Below, in pieces: positions 35,840-43,946 of a DNA stretch of 64,000 nucleotides (positions within the stretch are counted from its first letter, which is position 1; each line of letters opens with the position of its first letter). The DNA lies in assembly GCF_007004065.1 (NCBI RefSeq), contig NZ_VFSV01000008.1, positions 1 through 64,000 on the forward strand, in the 5' to 3' direction. The position numbers and the translations under genes are program-made. The notes below the pieces were generated by a model. That model was given only the letters and a program-made list of their open reading frames with translations, had not been told where the DNA came from and searched no databases. This stretch comes from Palleronia caenipelagi (lineage in GTDB: Bacteria; Pseudomonadota; Alphaproteobacteria; Rhodobacterales; Rhodobacteraceae).

Positions 35840-37660
35840 TCAGAGCGCCTTTTGCAGCTTTTTCTTCTGCTCGTAGGTGGCGCGGGCGGCATTGACGGTC
35901 TCGCGCGGGCTGACCTCGGGGATGCCGACCTCCCACCACGACCCACCGTGCTCCGTTGAGGGGTAAGGATCCGTGTCGATCACCACCACGTAAGGCTTCT
36001 TATGCCCGTCGCGATTGGCCAGCGCTTCCTCCAGCTCAGCGATGGTGCTGACCTTTACCGATACGGCGCCCATGGCTTCGGCGTGCTTGGCAAAGTCAAT
36101 GGCCGAGGGCGTCTCATGCACCGCATGGTCGAGCAGGTTGTTAAACTCTGCCCCGCCCGTGCCCATTTGCAGCCGGTTGATACAGCCAAAGCCCCGGTTA
36201 TCCGTGATCACAACGGTAAAAGGGATGCCCATCATCGCGGCGGTCGCCATCTCGGAATTGGCCATCATATAGGTGCCGTCGCCGGTAAAACAGATCACGT
36301 CCCGCTCGGGCTCGGCCATCTTGATCGCCATGGCCCCGGCGATCTCGTAGCCCATGCAGCTAAAGCCGTATTCCATGTGATAGGAGCCCGGCTTGCCCGC
36401 TTTCCACAGCTTATGCAGCTCGCCCGGCATGGTGCCCGCAGCGCACATGACCACGGTCTCGTCCCGGGCCGCGCGCTGGACAGCGCCCACGACCTGCATA
36501 TCCGTCGGAAGGGCGTTGCCCGTGGGCGCGTCGGTGAGCGGATCGACCTTGACGAACCAATCCGCCTTTTTGCCCGCATCCGGGGCCTCGGCGCGGTAAT
36601 CGCCCAGAGCCTCGGACAGCTCTTGCAACCCGACCCGCGCATCGGCGAGCAGCGGCTCGGCGTGGTGCTTGGCCGCGTCATGGGCGTTCACGTTCAGTGT
36701 CGCGAGCTGACCGGAGAAAATGCTCCACGATCCGGTGGTGAAATCCTGCAGACGCGTGCCGACACCCAGCACCACATCCGCCTCGGCGCAGCGGTCATTG
36801 GCGGGCTCCCCGCCCGTGACCCCGATGGGCCCAAGGTTCAGCGGGTGATCCCAAGGCAGCGCTGACTTGCCCGCCTGCGTCTCGGCGATGGGCACGTTAT
36901 GCGCCTCGGCAAAGACCTTCAGCGCCTCGGTCGCACCCGAATAGTGGACACCGCCACCGGCGACGATCACCGGGTTTTTCGCGGTCTTTAGCAGCTCGGC
37001 CACCCGCGACAGCTCGCCCAGATCGGGGCGGATGCGGCGCTGATGCCAGATCTTCGGCTCAAAGAACGCCTCGGGCCAGTCATAGGCCTCGGCCTGCACA
37101 TCCTGACAGAGCGCCAGCGTCGCGGGACCACACTCAGCGGGGTCGGTCATCACGCGGAACGCGCGCGGCAGGGCGGTCAGGAGCTGCTCGGGCCGGGTGA
37201 TCCGGTCGAAATAACGGCTGACGGGACGGAAACAGTCATTGGCCGAGGTGGTGCCATCCGTGTGCCCCTCGATCTGTTGCAGCACCGGGTCAGGGCCGCG
37301 ATGGGCAAAGACATCGCCGGGCAGGAACAGAACCGGCAAGCGGTTCACATGGGCGAGCGCCGCAGCCGTCACCATGTTGGTGGCGCCCGGCCCGATGGAA
37401 GATGTCACCGCCATGGCGCGGCGGCGGCGGAGTTGTTTCGCGTAGGCGATGGCCGCGTGGGCCATGGTCTGCTCGTTATGGCCACGATAGGTCGGGAGCT
37501 CCTCGCGCACCTGATAGAGCGCTTCGCCCAGACCCGCGACGTTGCCGTGGCCAAAGATCGCCCAGCAACCTGCGAGGAAGGTCTCGCCGTCCTCGTTTTT
37601 TTGCGCCGCAATATAGCGCACCAGCGCCTGAGCTGCGGTCAATCGGATGGTTCCGCTCAT
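35840..37660 (-). CDS. iolD: 3D-(3,5/4)-trihydroxycyclohexane-1,2-dione acylhydrolase
   Basis: IolD opens the ring of trihydroxycyclohexanedione in inositol degradation. The 606 residues follow the ThDP-enzyme plan: an N-terminal Pyr domain (MSGTIRLTAAQALVRYIA...), a central domain with VIVAGGGVHYSGA, and a C-terminal PP domain with the ThDP motif CFTGDGTYMMANSEM ... TDNRGFGCI. MEYGFSCMGYEIAGA is a recognisable IolD stretch. It lies about 80 bp before the dioxygenase gene and 42 bp after iolG in the same direction. Confidence 0.95.
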   Translation of the reverse strand: MSGTIRLTAAQALVRYIAAQKNEDGETFLAGCWAIFGHGNVAGLGEALYQVREELPTYRGHNEQTMAHAAIAYAKQLRRRRAMAVTSSIGPGATNMVTAAALAHVNRLPVLFLPGDVFAHRGPDPVLQQIEGHTDGTTSANDCFRPVSRYFDRITRPEQLLTALPRAFRVMTDPAECGPATLALCQDVQAEAYDWPEAFFEPKIWHQRRIRPDLGELSRVAELLKTAKNPVIVAGGGVHYSGATEALKVFAEAHNVPIAETQAGKSALPWDHPLNLGPIGVTGGEPANDRCAEADVVLGVGTRLQDFTTGSWSIFSGQLATLNVNAHDAAKHHAEPLLADARVGLQELSEALGDYRAEAPDAGKKADWFVKVDPLTDAPTGNALPTDMQVVGAVQRAARDETVVMCAAGTMPGELHKLWKAGKPGSYHMEYGFSCMGYEIAGAMAIKMAEPERDVICFTGDGTYMMANSEMATAAMMGIPFTVVITDNRGFGCINRLQMGTGGAEFNNLLDHAVHETPSAIDFAKHAEAMGAVSVKVSTIAELEEALANRDGHKKPYVVVIDTDPYPSTEHGGSWWEVGIPEVSPRETVNAARATYEQKKKLQKAL

Positions 37661-37702
37661 CTCTTGTGTCTCCTGTGTCTCAGGCCCGGAGGCCCGGTCA
37701 TT

Positions 37703-38707
37703 TTATCTGGTTAATTCATCAACCCGCACGGTCCGGCCCTCTGCCACGGACAGCACGGCGGCATCCGCCAGCAGCAGCGCCATCAGCCCGTCTTCACCCG
37801 TGGTGGGCGGGGGGGTGCCATCCCGAACCGCCTCGACAAAAGCGGTGATCTCGACGGCATAGGCGGCGGTGTAGCGGCTCATGAAGAAATTCAGCAGCGG
37901 CGGGCTGTGGAACCCGGCACTGTCGGCGATTTCGATATTGGCCTCGCGGTGGTTCTGCGCGCTGACCGCCCCGTCGGATCCCAGCACTTCGATGCGCTGG
38001 TCATAGCCATAGGTGGCACGGCGGGAGTTTGTGATCACAGCCTGCCGCCCTGATGCGGTCCGCAGGATCACGGTCGCGGTGTCATAATCGCCGAGCTTGC
38101 CGATCTCGGGGTCGGTCAGGACAGAAGCCTGCGCCGTGACGGTCTCCACCGGCTCCCCCAGGAGCCAGCGGGCCATGTCGAAATCGTGGATCGTCATGTC
38201 GCGAAAGATCCCGCCGGAGACCTTGATATACTCGGCCGGGGGCGGGCCCGGGTCACGGGAGGTCAGGGTGACCATCTCGACGGCGCCGATGCGGCCGGCG
38301 TCGATGGTTTGTTTCAGCGCACCGAAATCGGGATCGAAGCGGCGGTTGAACCCGACCATGAGCGTCGCCCCGGTGTCTTCGACCACGGCGAGGGCCGCGC
38401 GGACCCGGTCGGCATCCAGATCGATGGGCTTTTCGCAGAATATCGCCTTGCCGGCGCGGGCGAAGCGCTCGATCAGGTCGGCATGGGTGTCGGTGGGCGT
38501 GCAGATCGCCACCGCATCCACATCCCCAGCGGCCTCGATGGCCTCGATGCTGCGGATCTCGCAGCCAAAGGTTTCGGCGGCGGAAGTGGCGGCGGCCTCG
38601 CTCGGCTCGGCCATGGCCACCAGCGTGGCACCCGGCACGGCGGCGATGGCGCGCGCATGGGTGACGCCGATGCGGCCCGCGCCCAGAACAGCAAAACGAA
38701 GGGTCAA
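37703..38707 (-). CDS. iolG: Inositol 2-dehydrogenase
   Basis: The 334-residue NAD-dependent GFO/IDH/MocA-family enzyme oxidises myo-inositol to 2-keto-myo-inositol (scyllo-inosose). The nucleotide motif is VLGAGRIGVTHA, the catalytic Lys is in FCEKPIDLD, and the substrate-side Asp/His lies in TIHDFDMARWL. The length and motifs match IolG. Related sugar dehydrogenases share the fold, but operon position supports inositol. A 9-bp hairpin separates it from the upstream transporter ATPase. Confidence 0.93.
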   Translation of the reverse strand: MTLRFAVLGAGRIGVTHARAIAAVPGATLVAMAEPSEAAATSAAETFGCEIRSIEAIEAAGDVDAVAICTPTDTHADLIERFARAGKAIFCEKPIDLDADRVRAALAVVEDTGATLMVGFNRRFDPDFGALKQTIDAGRIGAVEMVTLTSRDPGPPPAEYIKVSGGIFRDMTIHDFDMARWLLGEPVETVTAQASVLTDPEIGKLGDYDTATVILRTASGRQAVITNSRRATYGYDQRIEVLGSDGAVSAQNHREANIEIADSAGFHSPPLLNFFMSRYTAAYAVEITAFVEAVRDGTPPPTTGEDGLMALLLADAAVLSVAEGRTVRVDELTR

Positions 38708-38739
38708 GGGAACCTCCCTCTGGTGAGGTGTGGGGGGAT

Positions 38740-38762
38740 GCGCCCGGAACCGGTCCGGGCGC
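38740..38762 (-). promoter_or_regulatory. Intercistronic hairpin between transporter ATPase and iolG
   Basis: GCGCCCGGA (38740-38748) and TCCGGGCGC (38754-38762) form a perfect 9-bp stem with a 5-nt loop. No T-run follows on the minus strand, so partial termination or RNA processing is more likely than a full stop. Confidence 0.5.
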
Positions 38763-38770
38763 GTCTCGGG

Positions 38771-39559
38771 TCAGGCGGCGTCTTCGTATTCCGGCTGGGT
38801 CTTCGCGCCGGTAATATAGGCCACGACGTCCTCGCCCGTGATATCCTCGTTGCGGATATCGAGATTGGCGCAGATCCGGCCCCGGCGGAACACCACCACG
38901 CGATCCATCAGATCAAAGACCTGACGCATGTTGTGGCTGATCAGGATCAGGGGCTCGCCCTGTTCCTTGAGCGTACGGATAATGTTCTCGACCTGCGCGG
39001 TCTCCTGCACCCCAAGCGCCGCGGTGGGCTCGTCCATGATCGTCAGCTTCGAGTGGAAGGTCGCCGTCCGGGCGATCGCCACACACTGACGCTGACCGCC
39101 AGACATGTTCTGGATCGTATTGCGGATGTTGGGGATCTTCACCCCGGTTTTCTGCAACGCTTCCAGCGTGTCCTCGCGCATGGATTTGTAATCCAGACGA
39201 CGGAACGGGCCGAGCCAGTTCCATTTCGTCTTTTCGCGCCCGAGAAACAGGTTGTCGGGCACGTCGAGATGGTCAGCCAGCGCCAGCGTCTGGAACACCG
39301 CCTCGATCCCCGCCTCGCGAGCGTCCAGCGGGCCGGTGAAGTTCACCGGCTTGCCGTCGAAGATGATGTCGCCGCGCGTCTTCTGCTCAACCCCGGTGAT
39401 CTGGCGCACAAAGGTGGATTTCCCCGCCCCGTTATCGCCCATGATCGCCACGTGTTCGCCCTTGCGCAGGGTAAAGTCCGCCCCCTCCAGCGCGTGGACA
39501 CCGCCGTAATGCTTGGTCAGGTCCCGGGTTTCGAGGATGATATTGCCTAATTCGGTCAT
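38771..39559 (-). CDS. Sugar/inositol ABC importer ATP-binding protein, single-domain FrcA type
   Basis: The 262-residue ATPase has Walker A GDNGAGKST, the signature NMSGGQRQCVAIAR, Walker B LTIMDEPTAALG and the H-loop LISHNMRQVF. It is a single nucleotide-binding domain, like FrcA of the Sinorhizobium fructose system. Caulobacter IatA and RbsA carry two domains in about 500 residues. Start 39559 is the first ATG with an AGGAGGGA site upstream. Its place between iolG and the permease suggests inositol as substrate. Confidence 0.9.
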   Translation of the reverse strand: MTELGNIILETRDLTKHYGGVHALEGADFTLRKGEHVAIMGDNGAGKSTFVRQITGVEQKTRGDIIFDGKPVNFTGPLDAREAGIEAVFQTLALADHLDVPDNLFLGREKTKWNWLGPFRRLDYKSMREDTLEALQKTGVKIPNIRNTIQNMSGGQRQCVAIARTATFHSKLTIMDEPTAALGVQETAQVENIIRTLKEQGEPLILISHNMRQVFDLMDRVVVFRRGRICANLDIRNEDITGEDVVAYITGAKTQPEYEDAA

Positions 39560-39575
39560 AAGTCCCTCCTCTGCC

Positions 39576-40658
39576 TCAGTTCCGCGAAGAGCCGCGTTGC
39601 TGACGCCACTGGTCAAGCACCACAGCGCTGATGATGATCGCGCCCATGGCCATGAGCTGATAGAACGCATCAAGCTTGATGTAGGTAAATCCCGACTGGA
39701 TCACGCCGAACACCATGGCGCCCAGAACGGTGCCGATGATCGAGCCGCGTCCGCCGGTCAGGCTGACCCCGCCGATCACCGCCATGGCGATGGCGAAGAG
39801 CTCATAGAACTGGCCCATGCCAGTCTGGGCGGTGAGGTTCTTGGAGCTCAGGATAATGGCGGCGAAGGCGGCCAGCATCGAGGCGATCATGTAGACAAGC
39901 ACCTTGTGACGCTTAACGTTGATGCCCGACATCCGCGCCGCGTCCTCGTTCGAGCCGATGGCGTAGGTGTGCTTGCCATAGAGCGTGTAGCGCAGCACCA
40001 GATGGAACAGCACGGCCAGCAGCGCGAACCAGACCACCGGCATCATGCCCGAACCCAGCGCCGCAAAGCTCTCGGTGGGGAAAGAGACCGGCTGGCCTTT
40101 GGTCCACCACTGGGCGATGCCCCGGCAGATCAGGAACATGCCCAGCGTTGCGATGAAGGGCGGGATGCGGGTGAAAGCAATGAGCGAGCCGTTGATCGCG
40201 CCGATAAAGGCGCCAAAACACAAGCCCACGATCACGGGCACAATAACCGGCAAATCGAAAGCCCAGTCGCCGAACACCGCCTTGGGGTTCGGGTTACCGT
40301 TCACCAGCTCCGTCTGGGCAAAGGACATGACGATCATCGCCGCAGCGCCCACAAGTGGACCCGAGGACAGGTCAATCCCGCCGGAAATGATCACCTGCGT
40401 GACCCCAAGAGAGATGATCCCGATAATCGCGACCTGCAGGATAATGATCTTCAGGCGGGCTTCGTTGAAAATCGTGTCAAAGCGACCGTTTGTGTCGAAC
40501 AGGAAGCTCTGGTCATTCATGTAAGGCAGGAATTGCCCGAGCGCTTCGAAGATCAGGATGATCAGGATCAGCGCGGCAAAGATGTTGACCTCGTTCGGCC
40601 AGCCCTTCTTGGACTTGTCATAGGTCAGCCCGCCGACACCGTGGTCAGTCTTGGACAT
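39576..40658 (-). CDS. Sugar/inositol ABC importer permease
   Basis: The 360-residue protein of the FrcC/RbsC type has about ten hydrophobic segments and the conserved GGIDLSSGPLVGAAAM, TRIPPFIATLGMFLICRG and AIAMAVIGGVSLTGGRGS. It forms the homodimeric inner-membrane channel. The ATG at 40658 follows a hairpin-containing gap of about 100 bp after the binding protein gene. The order binding protein, permease, ATPase is that of the frcBCA operon. Confidence 0.92.
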   Translation of the reverse strand: MSKTDHGVGGLTYDKSKKGWPNEVNIFAALILIILIFEALGQFLPYMNDQSFLFDTNGRFDTIFNEARLKIIILQVAIIGIISLGVTQVIISGGIDLSSGPLVGAAAMIVMSFAQTELVNGNPNPKAVFGDWAFDLPVIVPVIVGLCFGAFIGAINGSLIAFTRIPPFIATLGMFLICRGIAQWWTKGQPVSFPTESFAALGSGMMPVVWFALLAVLFHLVLRYTLYGKHTYAIGSNEDAARMSGINVKRHKVLVYMIASMLAAFAAIILSSKNLTAQTGMGQFYELFAIAMAVIGGVSLTGGRGSIIGTVLGAMVFGVIQSGFTYIKLDAFYQLMAMGAIIISAVVLDQWRQQRGSSRN

Positions 40659-40712
40659 TGGGTTACCCCGTGCGTGTAAAGTGGTTAAGTCTGTCTGCCG
40701 AATGGCTGCGGT

Positions 40713-40732
40713 CGGGCGATCAGGGCCGCCCG
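40713..40732 (-). promoter_or_regulatory. Intercistronic hairpin after the binding protein gene
   Basis: CGGGCG (40713-40718) and CGCCCG (40727-40732) can pair on the mRNA between binding protein and permease genes, without a T-run. Such hairpins commonly protect the upstream message and leave binding protein in excess over membrane subunits. Confidence 0.45.
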
Positions 40733-40761
40733 GCCGCGAAGATCTCACGTCACGCGCGGGA

Positions 40762-41709
40762 TCAGTTCTTGCTCAGGAAGTCGTCGATATTGGCCGGGGT
40801 CACCAGCTTGAAGGGGATGTAGACCTTCTGCTCCACGTCCTCGCCGCGAGCCAGCGACAGCGCCGCATCGACCGAACCCTGGCCCTGACCGGCGGCATCC
40901 TGGAACACGGTGGCGTCCAGATCGCCGGCCTGCATGGCCACCAGAGCGTCCTGGGTCGCATCCACGCCGACCACGACCACGTCTTCCATGGAGACGCCCG
41001 AGGCCTTCATCGCCTGAATGGCACCGATGGCCATTTCGTCATTATTGGCAAACACGACCTGGAACTCCTCGCCCGAGGACAACCAGTTGGTCATCAGGTC
41101 CTGTGCCTTGTCGCGCGACCACTCGGCGGTCTGCTTGTCGATCAGCGTGATGAAGTTGCACATGTCCATGCCGATCACGTCCTCGACATCCTTCGAGCGC
41201 TGAACGGCGGCCTGGTTGGAGAGCTGACCCATCAGCATGTAGCCCTTGGCCCCGCCCGCATGACCTGCGGCGCGCAGCATCTTGCAAGCCTCGAACGCCG
41301 CCAGCGTGCCGGATTCGATCTCGTTGGACGCCACGAAGGCCTGATTGTCGGGCAGCGTGTCCACATTCACCGGCTCACGGTTCACGTAAACGAGCGGCAC
41401 ATTGGCGGAGGCGGCGGCCTGCGACATGGCTTCGGTCGCGGAGGTATCCACAGCGTTCACGATGATCGCATCGACGCCGGAAGCGATGAAGTTGTTGATC
41501 TGGTCGAGCTGCTTGGCCACGTCATCGACGGCATCCTCGACCTGCAGATCGACACCGTCGATGCCACCCGCGTAGTCTTCCATGCCGTTGCGCATCACGG
41601 TCAGGAAGTTGTCGTCGAAGCGCGCAATGGACACGCCGATCGTCTCGGCCATGGCCATCGGGGCTCCGAGCATCGCCATCGCGGTCGCGGCCAAAAGGGT
41701 CTTTTTCAT
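40762..41709 (-). CDS. Periplasmic sugar/inositol-binding protein (IbpA-like)
   Basis: The 315-residue protein has a Sec signal peptide (MKKTLLAATAMAMLGAPMAMA, cleaved before ETIG). The mature part is a type-I periplasmic binding protein with VSIARFDDNFLTVMRNGM, YVNREPVN and VVFANNDEMAIGAIQAMKASG. Caulobacter IbpA and other inositol-binding proteins belong to this cluster; the adjacent iol genes make myo-inositol or a related cyclitol the likely ligand. It lies about 80 bp downstream of the IolI-like gene and is followed by its permease and ATPase. Confidence 0.9.
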   Translation of the reverse strand: MKKTLLAATAMAMLGAPMAMAETIGVSIARFDDNFLTVMRNGMEDYAGGIDGVDLQVEDAVDDVAKQLDQINNFIASGVDAIIVNAVDTSATEAMSQAAASANVPLVYVNREPVNVDTLPDNQAFVASNEIESGTLAAFEACKMLRAAGHAGGAKGYMLMGQLSNQAAVQRSKDVEDVIGMDMCNFITLIDKQTAEWSRDKAQDLMTNWLSSGEEFQVVFANNDEMAIGAIQAMKASGVSMEDVVVVGVDATQDALVAMQAGDLDATVFQDAAGQGQGSVDAALSLARGEDVEQKVYIPFKLVTPANIDDFLSKN

Positions 41710-41758
41710 ATCGTTCCTCCCAAGGATGGTGTCCGGCCCACCGTTCTTTTCCACCGGA

Positions 41759-41774
41759 AGCCCCGTGCGGGGCT
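41759..41774 (-). promoter_or_regulatory. Intercistronic hairpin between iolI-like and binding protein genes
   Basis: AGCCCC (41759-41764) and GGGGCT (41769-41774) pair around GTGC. No T-run follows. It lies between the first gene of the operon and the highly expressed binding protein gene. Confidence 0.4.
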
Positions 41775-41788
41775 GATTCGTCCCGCGC

Positions 41789-42604
41789 TCAGGCCGCTTT
41801 GGCCATCACCCGGGATGTGATGAATTCCATCGATTGCCGCAGCGCATCGGCGGGGTTTTCAAGCCGCTGCACCTCCGGCGAAAAACACTCGAAGCTGAAC
41901 ACGCCGTCATAGCCGTCCGCCAGCAGGGCGGCGATCTGGTCCGTATTGCCCAGCCGATCCCCGTCCGCGACGAGAACCCGGTGGCCGTCCTGCATCTCGG
42001 CAAGGCCGACCCCGGGGTCGGTGACACCCGAAATATGCACGATCCCGATCCGATCCGCCGCCATCGGAGCGCCTCCCGCCAGCGCGGCGTGGAAGGTATC
42101 GTAGACCAGCGACACGCAGTCGATCATCCCCAGCGTCTCGACCACCTCGGCCACCTCACGACCATCGCAAAGGGATGAGCTGGCAAAGCCCAGAGGCTCG
42201 ACCAGCGCCCGCAGGCCTGCCTCCCGGACCAGCGGACAGATCGCCTTTAGCGCGATGCGCAGATTGGCCTGCCGCTCCCCATTTGCGCCCCCCAGACCGT
42301 CATTGCGGGGAATGAGGCTGATTGTCTCGGCCCCGGCGTCCCGTGCCGCACCAATCAACGCCCGCGTCCGGGCCTCGGCTTCCAGGCCCCAGTCATTGAA
42401 CTGCGGCACTTCGCTGAGCCCAAGGATCCGCAGTCCCCGCGCCCGCGCCATATCACCGGCCTGAGCCGCCTCGATCCCGTCAAAGAGCAGTCGTCCCAGA
42501 TCATTTCGTAGCTCGACACCCACACATCCGAGCTCTGCCGCCAGATCGAGAAACTCCGGATACGCCAGAACCGGCGCCGTCACCTGATTAAGTCCGAACT
42601 TCAC
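41789..42604 (-). CDS. iolI: IolI-like inosose isomerase (TIM barrel)
   Basis: GTG at 42604 (VKFGLNQVTAPVLAYPEFL) has GGAGG about 11 nt upstream and gives 271 residues. An upstream ATG at 42643 lacks homology. The xylose-isomerase-like TIM barrel shows the expected metal ligands: Glu in ALVEPLGF, Asp in LVYDTFHAAL, His in IGIVHISG and Glu in FSFECFSPE. IolI interconverts 2-keto-myo-inositol and 1-keto-D-chiro-inositol. Hydroxypyruvate isomerase-like or other sugar isomerase activity is possible. It is the first gene after the operator region of the inositol operon. Confidence 0.8.
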   Translation of the reverse strand: MKFGLNQVTAPVLAYPEFLDLAAELGCVGVELRNDLGRLLFDGIEAAQAGDMARARGLRILGLSEVPQFNDWGLEAEARTRALIGAARDAGAETISLIPRNDGLGGANGERQANLRIALKAICPLVREAGLRALVEPLGFASSSLCDGREVAEVVETLGMIDCVSLVYDTFHAALAGGAPMAADRIGIVHISGVTDPGVGLAEMQDGHRVLVADGDRLGNTDQIAALLADGYDGVFSFECFSPEVQRLENPADALRQSMEFITSRVMAKAA

Positions 42605-42697
42605 GAGCCGGATATCCTCCCAAATGTGCAGTCTGAGCCGCATCTTGTTGGGGGCACGCTGGGCGACAATGCACGATTCGGTCAATATGCGGGGGGC

Positions 42698-42754
42698 ATT
42701 ATGCGTCAGGAAATGACGTTTTCTGCGCGTGCAAAATGACGTTTTAACGTCATT
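42698..42754 (-). promoter_or_regulatory. Operator/promoter region of the inositol operon
   Basis: AATGACGTT-TT-AACGTCATT (42735-42754) is a perfect 9-bp inverted repeat. A second arrangement, CGTCA-GGAAA-TGACG (42704-42718), lies 20 bp closer to the gene and abuts CATAAT, a -10-like hexamer on the minus strand (42703-42698). A TGACG-N6-CGTCA element also occurs upstream of the adjacent LacI-family gene, which suggests one repressor binds both. No good -35 hexamer is visible. Confidence 0.55.
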
Positions 42755-42775
42755 GTCTAGAAATTACCGAGGGGA

Positions 42776-43807
42776 TCACAGCATTTCCGGCACGACCAGC
42801 ATCGGATCGAGGAAATGCTGTCCCGACAGGCCGTCATCCCCATCCAGCACCGCGCGGATCATCAGCTCGACCAGATCGCGGCACACATCTGCGATCGGCG
42901 TGCAGATCACCATGGTGACGTAGCCATCCGCCATGGCGGCGCGCGTTTCGACGGTCAGCTCATTCACCACTAGACGGATTTTGGGGGCCTCATGCAGTTC
43001 GCGCAGCGCCGCGATGGCGCCCTCCATCCCGCCACCCGCCACGTAAATCCCCGCCAGATCCGGGTGTCGCCCAACCAGATCCATGGTCGCCTCATAGGTC
43101 AGTTGTCGGGTTTCCAAATTGATCAGCGGGTCGAGCACGTGGATCCCCTGCGCCGCCTCCCGTAGATAGGCCCGGAACCCAACCTCCCGCAGATCATGCC
43201 CGTGCCAGCGATTGCCGCCGACAAAGATCGCCACCTTTCCCGGTCCCCGAATGGTGTTGCTGAGGATCCAGGCGGCGGTGCGACCGACCTTTACGTTATT
43301 CATTCCAATGTAATTTCTTCGCAGACCTTGGGCAAAATCGTTGAACATCGAGAACACCGGCACACCCTCGGCCCGCAGGTCTCCGACTGCCTCTGCGAGC
43401 TTCTGATGGTTCACCGCCCCCGCGCCAACCGCATCGCAACTGGCCCCCAGCTCCCGTATGGCCTCGGCAAAGTCATCGGGCGCCTGCGAGGTCACGTAGC
43501 GGATCACGGCTTTGCCCCGGATATCGGTACGACGCGCGACGGCGGCCTCAATCTCGCGGGACAGGATCTTATAGAACTCCTGTTGCTGCTTGATGAGCAG
43601 AAAGCCCAGCCGCATCGGCGGCGCGCTGGACGACATATTCTGCTGCAACAGGCCACGCGCGTGGTAGCCGACGGCGTGGGCCGCCTCGATGATCCGCTGC
43701 ATGGTCGCCTCACGAACCCGCGCGCGCCCGTTCAGGGCACGGTCCACCGTGGTAACACTGAACCCGGCCTCGCGGGCCACATCGCGGATCGTGGGACGAC
43801 GGGCCAT
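42776..43807 (-). CDS. LacI-family transcriptional regulator of inositol genes (probable)
   Basis: The 343-residue protein has an N-terminal LacI helix-turn-helix (TIRDVAREAGFSVTTVDRALNG) and a type-I periplasmic-binding-like effector domain. The effector domain (SREIEAAV...) resembles sugar-binding proteins more than classical LacI. Start 43807 has GGAGG 6 nt upstream; an in-frame ATG at 43834 would overlap the operator. It is transcribed towards and in the same direction as the inositol operon, stopping 22 bp before its operator. Control of that operon is inferred from position and the shared motif. Confidence 0.87.
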   Translation of the reverse strand: MARRPTIRDVAREAGFSVTTVDRALNGRARVREATMQRIIEAAHAVGYHARGLLQQNMSSSAPPMRLGFLLIKQQQEFYKILSREIEAAVARRTDIRGKAVIRYVTSQAPDDFAEAIRELGASCDAVGAGAVNHQKLAEAVGDLRAEGVPVFSMFNDFAQGLRRNYIGMNNVKVGRTAAWILSNTIRGPGKVAIFVGGNRWHGHDLREVGFRAYLREAAQGIHVLDPLINLETRQLTYEATMDLVGRHPDLAGIYVAGGGMEGAIAALRELHEAPKIRLVVNELTVETRAAMADGYVTMVICTPIADVCRDLVELMIRAVLDGDDGLSGQHFLDPMLVVPEML

Positions 43808-43817
43808 GAAACCTCCG

Positions 43818-43833
43818 TGACGGATTTTCGTCA
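43818..43833. promoter_or_regulatory. TGACG-N6-CGTCA operator near the LacI-family gene
   Basis: TGACG-GATTTT-CGTCA (43818-43833) repeats the arms and spacing found at 42737-42752 ahead of the inositol operon. It lies directly upstream of the ribosome site of the LacI-family gene and inside the region shared with the divergent D-lyxose isomerase gene. Autoregulation is the simplest reading. Confidence 0.55.
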
Positions 43834-43946
43834 TTCATAGACGAAAATTGTCGGCGGTCATAGCGCCTTTGAGAGGGATGTCCCCTTGCCGCACAGCCCC
43901 GGTCGCGCGACAAAGAGCGAAGGACCGTCAACGAACTGGACCCGAG

